A program made the translations under genes and the position numbers. Shown here piece after piece: positions 40,970 to 50,424 of a stretch of 64,000 nucleotides of DNA. Position 1 is the first letter of the stretch. The number at the start of each line of letters is the position of its first letter. Source of the stretch: C-114 sp963745405. Lineage in GTDB: Bacteria > Chloroflexota > Limnocylindria > Limnocylindrales > CSP1-4. The notes beneath the pieces are model-generated. The model ran no database searches. It saw only the letters and a list, made by a program, of their open reading frames with translations, and was not told where the DNA came from. Location: assembly GCA_963745405.1 (NCBI GenBank), contig CAVUWY010000002.1:1302001-1366000 (forward strand), read 5' to 3'.

Positions 40970-43297
40970 ATGTCCCCATCCAGTCCCCCCGTCGAGATCG
41001 AAGCGATCGAGCGTGGAAACCCCAGAAGCGGCGACGGCGCCCCCGTCGTGCTCGATCCGCTCCTCGAGGCAAGGCTCGTCGTCCCGCGCCGGCATGTCGG
41101 GACGTTGCGCCGGACAGGACTGCTGCGTCGACTTCGGTCTGCCCGGGAACGACCCATCATCTCGATCGTGGCACCGCCCGGTTACGGCAAGACGAGCCTC
41201 CTCGTCCAGTGGGCGACGGAGGACTCCCGGCCGGTCGCCTGGCTGACGGCCGACGACCGCGACAGCGACCCGGTCACGTTCCTCACAGACCTCGCAGTGG
41301 CGATCGACCGCCTCGTGCCGCTCGGTGCGGAGCTATTCACGGCGATGGCGTCGGCCACGATGTCGCACCGGACCGTGGTCGGTCGATTGCTGGCCGGGAT
41401 GTCCCGACCCGACGAGCCCGTGCGGATCGCGATCGACGACGGGCACCGGATCACCTCTCGGGCCAGTCTCGACATCCTCGCGGAGCTGGTCACCCACCTG
41501 CCCGAAGGGACGCAGGTGGCAATCGCGGGTCGTGTACGGATGCGCCTCCCGTTCGACCGCTGGCGGGCAGACGGCTCACTCCTGGAGATCGGTCCCGCCG
41601 AGCTCGCGATCGACGAGCATGAGGCCGTCGGCCTGGGACGCGAGCTCGGGCTGCGGCTGCCAGCCGAAACGGCGGTCCGCCTGACGCGAGAGACTGAAGG
41701 GTGGCCAGCCCTGCTGGCCCTCGCGATGCTCGGAGCCGGGACCTCCAGCCGAGGGCCTGAGCGGATCGCCTCGACCGACGACCTCGTCGCAGGCTACCTG
41801 CGGTCCGAGGTGCTCGACCGCCGCACTGCTCCCGAGATCGATTTCCTGATCCGCACCTCGATCCTCGAGCACCTCACCGCACCGCTGTGCGATGCCGTGA
41901 TGGATCGACCTGGATCGACCGATGTTCTACGGCAGCTTGTGCGCTCGACCGTACTGATGGACGAGTACGGCGGGTCGTACCGCTGCCACACCCTTCTGCG
42001 CGAGTTCCTCCAGCGCGAACTCGCGATACGGGAGCCAGAGCTGGTGACCGCCCTCCATGAACGAGCTGCCACCTGGTACGGGAGTAACGAAGCTCTGGAG
42101 CCCGCCGTCGACCACGCGTTCGCAGCACGCGATCTCGACCTCGCCGCCACGCTCGTCGGAAACGGCTTCGGCTTCTACCACTGGTCTGGCCGTCGAGCGA
42201 CCATGCGGGCATGGGCCAGGCGTTTCGGCGCCGAGTCACTTGAGACACGGCCGTGGCTCGCCGTACTTGCAGCCTGGGAGGAGATCGCCGCCGGCGATGT
42301 CGCCGCAGCGGTGCGTTTCGGGGAGGTCGCCGAGCGTGGAAGGTTCGAGGAGCGGCCGCCTGACGGGACGGCTTCCTTCGAAGCCGGACGGGCGATGCTC
42401 CGAGCGGGCATGGCCCGTCAGGGTGCCGAGGATGCACTGGCGAACGCCACCCGAGCGGTCGAGCTGGAAGGGGACTTTGGCTCCTGGCGGGACTTCGCAC
42501 TGTGGCAGCTGGCTTTCGCGCACCTTACGGTCGGCGATCTCGCCGGCGCAGATGCCGCGTTGGCCGACGCGGGCGTCGCTGCCCGGTCGGCGGGCGACGT
42601 CGCGGTCTGGTACTGCGTACTCGGGCACCGGGCTCTCGTGGCCGTCGAGCGAGGCGCCTGGGATGCCGCCGGTGCCCTGATCGACGAGAGCGACGCGATC
42701 TCCCCAGCGCCCCAGATCGACGGGTATCTTTCGAGTGTTCCGTCTCGCGCGGTCCGCATCAGGCTGATGATCCACCGCGGGGACATCACCTCGGCGCGTC
42801 TCGAGTTGGCGCGGGCAAGCACCCTGCGACCACTCCTGACGGCCGCGGCTCCTGCGGCGGCCGTCCAGCTCCTTCTCTCATTCGCCCGGGCCCACGTCGC
42901 GATCGACGATCCGGCGGGCGCGCGCGCCCTCGTCACGCAGGCGAGCGATGTGATCCACGATCGGCCTGATCTCGGTGTACTGCCCGCAGAGGTGGACGCA
43001 TTCCGGGCGTCCTTGGCTGCACGGACGTCCGGGGGTGGCGGCGGTGCTACGAGCCTTACCCTCGCGGAGCTCCGCGTGCTTTCGTTCCTGCCCTACTACC
43101 TCTCCTTCAAGGAGATCGGGCAGCGGCTCGGCGTCAAGGAGACGACGGTCAAGTCGCAGTCGCTCGCGATATACCAGAAGCTGGGAGCGGGGACGCGGAG
43201 CGACGCCGTCGACCTGGCGGTCGAAGCGGGGCTCCTCGAGCGCTTCTGGCCGGCCGCCGCAGCTCTGCCGTCGAGAGGCCTGTCCCCCGAGGGCTGA
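40970..43297 (+). CDS. MalT-like LuxR family transcriptional regulator (LAL type)
   Basis: A 775-residue STAND regulator. Residues 68-76 are the Walker A motif APPGYGKTS; a winged-helix/AAA region runs to about 330; residues about 350-690 are TPR-like helical repeats (WLAVLAAWEEIAAGDVAAAV; WRDFALWQLAFAHLTVGDLA); residues 705-770 are the LuxR helix-turn-helix (LTLAELRVLSFLPYYLSFKE, then LGVKETTVKSQSLAIYQKLG). Such ATP-dependent regulators bind a ligand to the TPR part. The ATG at 40970 lacks a good ribosome site. It is divergent from the DUF1269 operon and likely controls it. Confidence 0.85.
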   Translation: MSPSSPPVEIEAIERGNPRSGDGAPVVLDPLLEARLVVPRRHVGTLRRTGLLRRLRSARERPIISIVAPPGYGKTSLLVQWATEDSRPVAWLTADDRDSDPVTFLTDLAVAIDRLVPLGAELFTAMASATMSHRTVVGRLLAGMSRPDEPVRIAIDDGHRITSRASLDILAELVTHLPEGTQVAIAGRVRMRLPFDRWRADGSLLEIGPAELAIDEHEAVGLGRELGLRLPAETAVRLTRETEGWPALLALAMLGAGTSSRGPERIASTDDLVAGYLRSEVLDRRTAPEIDFLIRTSILEHLTAPLCDAVMDRPGSTDVLRQLVRSTVLMDEYGGSYRCHTLLREFLQRELAIREPELVTALHERAATWYGSNEALEPAVDHAFAARDLDLAATLVGNGFGFYHWSGRRATMRAWARRFGAESLETRPWLAVLAAWEEIAAGDVAAAVRFGEVAERGRFEERPPDGTASFEAGRAMLRAGMARQGAEDALANATRAVELEGDFGSWRDFALWQLAFAHLTVGDLAGADAALADAGVAARSAGDVAVWYCVLGHRALVAVERGAWDAAGALIDESDAISPAPQIDGYLSSVPSRAVRIRLMIHRGDITSARLELARASTLRPLLTAAAPAAAVQLLLSFARAHVAIDDPAGARALVTQASDVIHDRPDLGVLPAEVDAFRASLAARTSGGGGGATSLTLAELRVLSFLPYYLSFKEIGQRLGVKETTVKSQSLAIYQKLGAGTRSDAVDLAVEAGLLERFWPAAAALPSRGLSPEG

Positions 43298-43439
43298 CGA
43301 CGGGCGAGGTCGAGCGTCTTCCTCCGACGGGGAGGATGTTCCGGCTGTCCGAAACAGCCGAAATAGAGAGCGTTCGACCCGGCTGAGTAGGCCCCGAATG
43401 CCCGCGGGTCGTGCAGGCCCGTCACCCGAGTGGATTCCG

Positions 43440-43979
43440 ATGAGGACCACGTCAACGAACGAGCGCGAGTCTCCAGGAGGCCCGAACCGCCAGCAGGACG
43501 GAAGCCCGGCCATGCCCGGCCCCGATCGAGCCACCGCCCGGGGTGGCCGGGCTCGGGCACGTCGACGACGACCGCCCGCCGTGGTCATCGTGGCGATCAC
43601 CTACGTGGTCGTATCGCTGGCCTGGGCCGCCCTGACGATCCGCACCTTGATCTCAGCCGAGATCCTCCTCCCGCGGGGCGGCGGCATCCTCAACATGGAG
43701 TTACTTCGAAGCGAGTTCACGCTGCTCGGCGGGATCGTGGCGGTCCGGCAGCTGGCCGCCGGCGTGACGGCGTTCGTGGCCGGCATCGCTCTCCTCCGGA
43801 TGCACCCGCGGGGCTGGCTCCTCGGCATGGTCGCTGCGGTCATCGTCCTCGCGGTGCAGCTCGTCTCCTGGTATGACACGGCCCCCAATTACATCCTCAT
43901 GGCCCTCGCCGTCGCCGTCGTCCTCCTCATGAACCAGGCCGAGGTGCGCGACGCCTTCGGCGAGGAGGCAACGGCGTGA
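43440..43979 (+). CDS. four-helix membrane protein
   Basis: A 179-residue protein with a disordered Arg-rich N-terminus of about 45 residues and four helices (AVVIVAITYVVVSLAWAALT; GIVAVRQLAAGVTAFVAGIA; WLLGMVAAVIVLAVQLVSWY; YILMALAVAVVLLMNQ). Not a recognised family. Its stop overlaps the start of the Vps62-like gene as GTGA, so the two are translated together. Starts at 43512 would also be possible. Confidence 0.7.
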   Translation: MRTTSTNERESPGGPNRQQDGSPAMPGPDRATARGGRARARRRRPPAVVIVAITYVVVSLAWAALTIRTLISAEILLPRGGGILNMELLRSEFTLLGGIVAVRQLAAGVTAFVAGIALLRMHPRGWLLGMVAAVIVLAVQLVSWYDTAPNYILMALAVAVVLLMNQAEVRDAFGEEATA

Positions 43980-45880
43980 GCGACAGGACGATGACTCCCG
44001 ACGCCGAGGTGGCGCGCTCAGGCGGTGCCGCGAACGCCTCGGATCCCGCTGTCGACCCGGCGGCGGACCTGGCTCTCCTGCGCCGCTACGAACCGATCGT
44101 CCACTACACGAAGGGCGAATTGTTCTTTCCCACCGAGGTCGATTCGTACGTCGCGCACAGCTCCCTCTGGGCGCACCGCCCCAGCACCGGCCGGAACGAG
44201 CTCCTCGTCGCCGCCGGGCAGCTCTCGATCGACGACCTGGCTGAGCCTCACACGACCGAGTTCGGTGCCGTCGAATTCCTGCGCCGCGTCGAGGACGTCG
44301 ACCTGGCGACGCAGGCTCGTGCGCTGATCGGCGGATCCGCCCAGGACCTGCCCGAGTCGGAGCGGTTCCACCGCGGAGCCGGCCGCCTCGCGCGGGTCGG
44401 GTACGCGTCGCGTTTGGTCGACGCCGTCTTCACGCTCAGCCTGCTGGTGCGCGGTCACACCCCGGGAGCCGTCGTCGCGGCCTCCGCCCGCGCCTACCGC
44501 GAGTCGCTCGCTGAGGATGCCCGCTACGTCTACTACGGCCGGGTCGTGAAGGGTGGCGGCTGGGTCGCCCTGCAGTACCGCTTCTTCTTCTACTTCAACG
44601 ACTACCGCTCGACGTTCGACGGCGTCGACGATCACGAGGCCGATTGGGAGATGGCCCTCGTCTATCTGTCGACGAGTCCGGAGGGGGATCTGAAGCCGGA
44701 GTGGGTCGCCTACGCGTGTCACGACTTCAGCGGTGACGACCTGCGGCGGCGCTGGGATGACCACGAGGGGCTGATCCGGGAGGGCGATCACCCGGTGATC
44801 TTCGCCGGCGGCGGATCCCACGCCTCGTACTTCAAGCCCGGCGAGTACATCCTGCAGATCGAGCTGCCGATCACGAAGTCCCTCAGGCGGGTCGGCGCGG
44901 CGGTGAGCCGCTTCTGGAGCGGGACCCTGCGGCAGGGTAGAACCGAACGCGCCAGCCTCAGCGTGTTCACGGTGCCCTTCGTCGACTACGCCCGCGGCGA
45001 CGGCCTCTCGATCGGGCCCGGCCAGGCCAACACCTGGACACCGGTCAACCTCGACCCGGTGCCCGATTGGGTCACCAAGTACCGGGGGCTGTGGGGCCTG
45101 TTCACCGGAGACCAGCTCGGCGGCGAGGACGCACCCGCCGGCCCCATGTACAACCGCGACGGGACGGTGCGCCATGCCTGGTACGACCCCTTCGGGTTCG
45201 CCGGCCTCGACAAGGTCCCCCCGCCGACCGAGGTCCTGCCACTGCTGGAACGCCGGCGCACCGATCTGGTCGAGGCCAACGACGCCCTCGCCCTCGAGAC
45301 TGACACGAAGACGAACGAGCTTCGGCTGCAGAACGAGGAGCTCGCCGCGCTCGACGGCAATCCGTATGTCGAGCGCGAATACGACGAGGTGTCGGCGCAG
45401 GTCAAGGCGCTCGCGGCCGATCTCCGGAAGTTGCACCGCGCCCATGCGGAGAACACGGCGAGCCTGGAGGCCATCGACCTCCGGATCCAGCGCCTCCGCC
45501 GGGGCGCCACCGACGACCCGAAGGCCCACATCCGGCACGCCAACGAGCCGACCAGCTCCCGGCAGGCCCGCTTTGGCCGCGCCGCCGAGATCTGGGCCGG
45601 CATCAGCATCGGCCTCGTCCTCATCGCCCTGGTGGCGGTCGTGCTGTTCGCGCCCCAGGAGTTCCTGCCGACCGCCGCCTTTCTCATCGGCCTCACGCTG
45701 TTCATCGACGCGCTCTTCCGCGGTGTCGCCGAGCAGTTCGTCAACACGCTGGCGGTGGTCCTCGCCGTTGCCACCGCGGTCATCCTGCTATGGACGTTCT
45801 GGCAGCTCCTCATGCTGGGGCTGCTCCTCGCCGTCGGGATCTATCTGACGTGGGAGAATCTGCAGACGGTCGGCGAGTGA
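43976..45880 (+). CDS. Vps62-related protein with coiled coil and C-terminal membrane helices
   Basis: A 634-residue protein. The first 400 residues resemble the Vps62 family of eukaryotic vacuolar-sorting proteins and bacterial relatives: RYEPIVHYTKGELFFPTEVD, VALQYRFFFYFNDYRSTFDG, DHEADWEMALVYLSTSPEGD, FAGGGSHASYFKPGEYIL, and the late WYDPFGFAGLDKVPPPTEVL. Residues about 440-510 are a charged coiled coil (TDLVEANDALALETDTKTNE). Three to four helices follow (IWAGISIGLVLIALVAVVLF and on), so the large domain is membrane tethered. GTG start coupled to the gene before. Role unknown. Confidence 0.82.
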   Translation: MSDRTMTPDAEVARSGGAANASDPAVDPAADLALLRRYEPIVHYTKGELFFPTEVDSYVAHSSLWAHRPSTGRNELLVAAGQLSIDDLAEPHTTEFGAVEFLRRVEDVDLATQARALIGGSAQDLPESERFHRGAGRLARVGYASRLVDAVFTLSLLVRGHTPGAVVAASARAYRESLAEDARYVYYGRVVKGGGWVALQYRFFFYFNDYRSTFDGVDDHEADWEMALVYLSTSPEGDLKPEWVAYACHDFSGDDLRRRWDDHEGLIREGDHPVIFAGGGSHASYFKPGEYILQIELPITKSLRRVGAAVSRFWSGTLRQGRTERASLSVFTVPFVDYARGDGLSIGPGQANTWTPVNLDPVPDWVTKYRGLWGLFTGDQLGGEDAPAGPMYNRDGTVRHAWYDPFGFAGLDKVPPPTEVLPLLERRRTDLVEANDALALETDTKTNELRLQNEELAALDGNPYVEREYDEVSAQVKALAADLRKLHRAHAENTASLEAIDLRIQRLRRGATDDPKAHIRHANEPTSSRQARFGRAAEIWAGISIGLVLIALVAVVLFAPQEFLPTAAFLIGLTLFIDALFRGVAEQFVNTLAVVLAVATAVILLWTFWQLLMLGLLLAVGIYLTWENLQTVGE

Positions 45881-45960
45881 TGAGCAACGCGCGCGACCGG
45901 CAGCCGCATCCTCGAGGTTCTCGCGCCGAACCCGCCGCTGCGTCAGGCCCGAGCGGCCGT

Positions 45961-46647
45961 TCAACCCTCCGGGCGCCCGCCACCCCGGACCGCCGCGAGG
46001 ATCTCGCGCAGGGGTACGACGAGGAAGACCGAGACCGCCAGGAAGCACACCGCCCCGAGCGACGGCAGGATGAAGCCCACGGCGATCGAAAGCAGCAGTC
46101 CCAGGAGGCCCCGAGTCGACTTCGAGGTCAGCTCCGCCAGCTCGTCACCGGTCGCGTCCGCCCGGAGCAGTTCCTTCGACCGCCGGGCGTAACGCCACAG
46201 CGCGTCGATGAGCGCCGCGATGGCCAGCAAGGCGATGCCATAGAAGACGACCGCCACGCGCTCCGGTTCGCTCTGCCCGAAGTAATCGGCCATGAGGCGG
46301 GTCGGGAAGGGCAGGAATGCCACCACCAGGAGGAGCAGGAGGTTCAGCCGCACGAACAAGCCATCGGCTCGCTCCATGTTGCTCGTGATGGCGACATGGC
46401 CGATCCACACCCAGCCGACGGTGAGGAAGCTGATGAGGTAGGCGAGGTACGACGGCCATGCGGCGGCGAGTGCCCCGAGAAGATCCTTCTCGGCGGCAAG
46501 TGGGATCACGATATCGAGGACGAGGAGGGTGGTCGCGATCGAGAAGACCCCGTCGCTGAAAGCCTCGAGGCGGGTGAGCGACAGGCCGCGTCTTCTGGCG
46601 CCCGGCTGGCCCGGGGTGGAGGCGGGCATGCTCGCTCGGTCAGGCAC
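45961..46647 (-). CDS. TMEM175/DUF1211-type potassium channel-like protein
   Basis: A 228-residue protein with six helices and the diagnostic first-helix motif RLEAFSDGVFSIATTLLVLD (R-x-x-x-F-S-D); the middle segment SYLISFLTVGWVWIGHVAIT-like region follows. Bacterial members form potassium-permeable channels as tetramers with one such unit. The GTG at 46647 is used; an ATG at 46629 is just as likely. It is divergent from the MFS transporter at 46785. Confidence 0.88.
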   Translation of the reverse strand: MPDRASMPASTPGQPGARRRGLSLTRLEAFSDGVFSIATTLLVLDIVIPLAAEKDLLGALAAAWPSYLAYLISFLTVGWVWIGHVAITSNMERADGLFVRLNLLLLLVVAFLPFPTRLMADYFGQSEPERVAVVFYGIALLAIAALIDALWRYARRSKELLRADATGDELAELTSKSTRGLLGLLLSIAVGFILPSLGAVCFLAVSVFLVVPLREILAAVRGGGRPEG

Positions 46648-46784
46648 GTTCGACCGTATGGGGTTCGTGGCCTTCTCCTCCGTCAGGTCCGTCCCTGGTC
46701 CGTACTTGGGCGATGTTATGGTCCCACCACGGTAACGGGCCGTTCGTCTGCGGCCCGTCGCACGGTGAGGGTGGGGCGGGCGAG

Positions 46785-48419
46785 ATGAAGGGACGATCTG
46801 CGCTGATCGCTCTGGCGGGCGCCCAGTTCGTCATGGTCCTCGACCAAACGGTCATGGGCGTCTCGATCAGCCAGCTGGTCGCCGACTTCAACACCACCGT
46901 GACGACGATCCAGGCGATCATCACGCTCTACTGCCTTGTCATGGCGATGCTGATGCTCGCGGGCGGCAAGATCGGCGACATCATCGGGCGCCTGCGCGCG
47001 TTCCGCATCGGCCTCGTCATCTACGGTTGCGGCTCCGCCTTGACGGCGTTCGCCCCGACCGTGGCGATCCTCACCCTGGGCTGGTCGATCCTCGAGGGGA
47101 TCGGCGCCTCCCTCGTGCTGCCGGCGATGGTCGCGCTGATCGCCGGCAACTTCGAGGGCAGGGATCGCAAGGTCGCCTACGCCGTCATCGGTGGGGTGGC
47201 TGGCGCCGGCATCGCCGTCGGTCCGATCGTCGGCGGTTGGGCCACCACGGTGCTGAGCTGGCGGGTCGTGTTCATCGGGGAGGTCGTCCTCGTGATCGGG
47301 ATCTTCGCCATGACCAGGTTCGTCGGCGACGCCCTCCGCAGCGGGCCCAAACCGCGCCTCGACATCATCGGTGCCGTCCTGTCGGCTGCCGGTCTCGGGT
47401 TGATCGTCCTGGGGACCCTCCAGTCCAGTGTCTGGGGCCTGATCCAGCCGAAGGACGCGCCGGTCGAGCCGTTCGGCCTCGCTCCGACCCTGTTCGTGAT
47501 CGCCGCCGGTGGCGTTCTCCTGTGGGCCTTCGTGACCTGGCAGCGGCGTCGCGAGGCGATCGGGAGCGACCCGCTGGTCCATCTTGACCTGCTCAAGATC
47601 CGGCCACTGCGATCGGGCCTGATCGGCCTCTTCACGCAGAACCTCCTGCTGATGGGCGTATTCTTCGTCATCCCGCTCTACCTCCAGCTCGTCCTGGGCC
47701 TCAACGCGCTCCAGACAGGTCTCAGGATGCTGCCCGTGTCGGTCGCGATGTTCGTCATGGCCGCGGCCGGGTCGCGCCTTTCGACCGCCTACTCGGTGCG
47801 TTCGATCACAAGGGCGGGCCTGATCCTCTCCGGCATCGCCTGCGTGATGCTGCTGGCGACCATCAAGCCCGACCTCGCCGACCTCGCCTTCGCCGCGTCG
47901 ATGGGCGTGCTCGGAGCCGGAATGGGGTTGATCGCGTCGCAGCTGGGTCTGGTGGTCCAGTCGTCGGTCGACGCCTCCGGCCGCGGCGAGGCAGGAGGTT
48001 TGCAGTTCACCGGGCAACAGCTCGGCTCTTCCCTTGGGGTCGCCCTCATCGGCGCGATCGTTCTGACCGGCCTCGCGAACACGTTCGTCTCCACGATCCA
48101 GGCCGACCCGCGCATCAGCCAGGCGGTCGCCGGACAGGTCGGCACGGAGGTCGCCTCGGGGATCGACTTCGTCTCGTCTGCAGCCATCGAGGCGGCCGCC
48201 CAGAAGGCCGGGCTCGACGCGGTCGCGACAGCCGCGATCGTCGATGACTACGAGCAGGCCCAGTTGCGCTCGCTGAAGGCCGGCCTCCTGGCGGCCGCGC
48301 TCCTCGCTCTCGTCTCGCTCGCGTTCACCGAGGGCCTGCCGGGGAAGGTGCCGATGGTCCCGGTAGCCCCAGATGATGCGGCGGTCACCCCGGACGCGGC
48401 CGCGTCGACCGCCGCCTGA
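46785..48419 (+). CDS. MFS transporter, 14-helix EmrB/QacA type
   Basis: A 544-residue drug:proton antiporter of the DHA2 type. Motif D1/start FVMVLDQTVMGVSISQLVADF, motif A GGKIGDIIGRLRAFRIGL, and motif C GGVAGAGIAVGPIVGGW are present; about 14 helices with a long periplasmic loop before the last (SAAIEAAAQKAGLDAVATAA). The ATG at 46785 follows GGGGCGGGCGAG. No regulator is adjacent except the divergent channel. Substrate unknown. Confidence 0.9.
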   Translation: MKGRSALIALAGAQFVMVLDQTVMGVSISQLVADFNTTVTTIQAIITLYCLVMAMLMLAGGKIGDIIGRLRAFRIGLVIYGCGSALTAFAPTVAILTLGWSILEGIGASLVLPAMVALIAGNFEGRDRKVAYAVIGGVAGAGIAVGPIVGGWATTVLSWRVVFIGEVVLVIGIFAMTRFVGDALRSGPKPRLDIIGAVLSAAGLGLIVLGTLQSSVWGLIQPKDAPVEPFGLAPTLFVIAAGGVLLWAFVTWQRRREAIGSDPLVHLDLLKIRPLRSGLIGLFTQNLLLMGVFFVIPLYLQLVLGLNALQTGLRMLPVSVAMFVMAAAGSRLSTAYSVRSITRAGLILSGIACVMLLATIKPDLADLAFAASMGVLGAGMGLIASQLGLVVQSSVDASGRGEAGGLQFTGQQLGSSLGVALIGAIVLTGLANTFVSTIQADPRISQAVAGQVGTEVASGIDFVSSAAIEAAAQKAGLDAVATAAIVDDYEQAQLRSLKAGLLAAALLALVSLAFTEGLPGKVPMVPVAPDDAAVTPDAAASTAA

Positions 48420-48633
48420 CCGAGGGGTCGGAAGCACTCGCCAGCCCCGGTCTGCCGAAGCTCGCCACCCTCGGCGCTTCACCGGCCGTGGTCGTCGGCA
48501 CCGTCCCAGCGTCGTCCGACGAGGAGGATGCGCCGGGCGCTGTTGAGTGGTGGACTCTCTTCTTACGCAGGAGTCGGGCAGGTCGCTGGGCGGTCGGGTC
48601 TGCCCGGTCAGATCCCGCTCGAGGAGGGACACC

Positions 48634-50202
48634 ATGACTTCCAGGCTTGATGGCAAGCGGCCCGCACGGTCCCCCAAGACCGCGGAGCCCGAGGTCAGTG
48701 GTCCAGCGGCGTATGACGCGGCCTGGGGGGTCGAGGCGCCCGCAGGTCCCACCTGGACGGCGCGACCATGGGTCGACCCGACGACCCGGGCCGAGGCGGG
48801 CAAGGCGGCCCGCAAGCGAGTACCCCGCGCCAGCCACGGCGTGTTTGAGCCGGCGGCCGGTCGCGACCCGATCTCGATCCTCGCGGCCCAGGAGGGGGAC
48901 CGCCTCGCCCAGCTCGTGCCCCTTCGCCACGAACGGATGGCCGAGTCTCCGTTCGCCTACTACCGGGGCACCGCGGCGGTCCTCGCCTTCGACCTCGCTT
49001 CGACGCCGCGGACCGACATCATCGTCCAGGCCAGCGGCGATGCCCATCTGTCGAACTTCGGGCTCTTCGCCAGTCCCGAACGAACGATGGTCTTCGACGC
49101 CAACGACTTCGACGAAACGCTGCCCGGCCCCTGGGAATGGGACGTCAAGCGGCTCGCCGCGAGCGTCGTGGTCGCCGGACGCGCGAACGGCTTCAGCGCC
49201 GCCCAGAACCGCGAGGCGACGATGGCCACCGTCCGCGGCTACCGCCAGTGGATGGCTCGCTACGCGGGGATCCGCCTCCTCGAAATCTGGTATGCCCAGA
49301 TCACCGAGGCCGATCTCCGCGCGGCGGGCGAGGCGAGCGGGCTGCTTACAGGCCGAGTCGGGGGTGAACGCCGTGCCCGTCTCGAGGCGGTCTTCAGCAA
49401 GGCCCGACGTCGCGACGGCATGCGCGCGTTCGAATCCCTTACCGGAGTCGTAGACGGCCGCCGGGTGATCCTCGACGATCCGCCGGTCATCACCCACGTC
49501 GAGATCGACGGGGGCCCAGCCGCCCTCGAGAAGGTCTTCACCGACTACCGGGCCACGATGCCCGAGAGTCGGCGGGCCTTCCTCGAGCGCTATCGCTTCG
49601 TCGACTTCGCCCTGAAGGTCGTTGGCGTCGGCAGCGTCGGGACTCGCTGCTTCGTGCTCGTGCTCGAGGGCCGCGACGAGAGCGACCCGCTGATCCTCCA
49701 GGCGAAGGAGGCGACTGCCTCCGTCCTCGAGCCCTATCTCCCGCCAAGCCAGCACGCCAGCCACGCTCAGCGTGTCGTCGTCGGCCAGCAGTTGATGCAG
49801 GCGACGTCCGACATCTTCCTCGGCTGGACCCGTGGCCCGGGAGGCCGCGACTTCTACCTCCGCCAGCTGTGGGACATGAAGGGCTCGGTGGACACCACGA
49901 CCCTCGAGGCCTCGGGGCTTGGCTTCTACGGTGGGATCTGCGGCTGGGCCCTGGCAAGAGGACATGCACGGACAGGTGACGCTGCCGCTATCGCGGCATA
50001 CCTTGGCGGGAGTGACACGTTCGACGGGGCCGTCGCCGACTTTGCGGAGACGTACGCCGACCAGAACGAGCGCGACCACGCCGCGTATCTCGCCGCGATC
50101 GAGGCCGGGCGCGTCTCGACCTCATCACGACCGGCGGCGACGCCATCTGGTGGGGCATCGTCACGATCGCGACCGTCGGCTACGGCGACTACTACCCGGT
50201 GA
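48634..50202 (+). CDS. DUF2252 family protein, C-terminus altered by a deletion
   Basis: A 522-residue DUF2252 protein, a kinase-like fold of unknown function. Conserved motifs: RMAESPFAYYRGTAAVLAFD, GDAHLSNFGLFASPERTMVF, DANDFDETLPGPWEWDVKRL, VGSVGTRCFVLVLEG and YADQNERDHAAYLAAI. The last 27 residues (from about STSSRPAATPS) are out-of-frame translation of a potassium-channel relic at 50112-50264, so the native stop was lost. GAGGAGGGACACC precedes the ATG at 48634. Confidence 0.88.
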   Translation: MTSRLDGKRPARSPKTAEPEVSGPAAYDAAWGVEAPAGPTWTARPWVDPTTRAEAGKAARKRVPRASHGVFEPAAGRDPISILAAQEGDRLAQLVPLRHERMAESPFAYYRGTAAVLAFDLASTPRTDIIVQASGDAHLSNFGLFASPERTMVFDANDFDETLPGPWEWDVKRLAASVVVAGRANGFSAAQNREATMATVRGYRQWMARYAGIRLLEIWYAQITEADLRAAGEASGLLTGRVGGERRARLEAVFSKARRRDGMRAFESLTGVVDGRRVILDDPPVITHVEIDGGPAALEKVFTDYRATMPESRRAFLERYRFVDFALKVVGVGSVGTRCFVLVLEGRDESDPLILQAKEATASVLEPYLPPSQHASHAQRVVVGQQLMQATSDIFLGWTRGPGGRDFYLRQLWDMKGSVDTTTLEASGLGFYGGICGWALARGHARTGDAAAIAAYLGGSDTFDGAVADFAETYADQNERDHAAYLAAIEAGRVSTSSRPAATPSGGASSRSRPSATATTTR

Positions 50203-50264
50203 CCATGCTCGGTCGCCTCACCGCGATCTTCGTCATGTTCGCCGGCGGTGCCGCCGGCGAGTAG
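50112..50264 (+). pseudogene. potassium-channel pore relic
   Basis: In the frame not used by DUF2252, the DNA reads DLITTGGDAIWWGIVTIATV and GYGDYYPVTMLGRLTAIFVM to a TAG at 50262: the pore helix, the K+ selectivity filter T-V-G-Y-G-D and the start of the inner helix of an Ion_trans_2 channel. Everything before it is lost and the DUF2252 gene now reads into it. The two were presumably neighbours and an internal deletion joined them. Confidence 0.8.
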
Positions 50265-50424
50265 CGGAGCCCACGGCGATCGGACGGCAGCCTATCGAAC
50301 GGTCGGGTCGCCAGCGCGAACGCCGGTGCTTTTCGCCCTGGCCCCCGAGCGCATACTCGTGGCCCATGCCGGCTCGCAAGACACCGATCCCCCACCCCGC
50401 CGCGGCCACGGAGAGGCCGCGGGT

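Noticed and set aside
44018..45538. 506-codon minus-strand frame opposite the Vps62-like gene
   Set aside because: Shadow of the real gene: composition of a reversed GC-rich frame and no recognisable fold.
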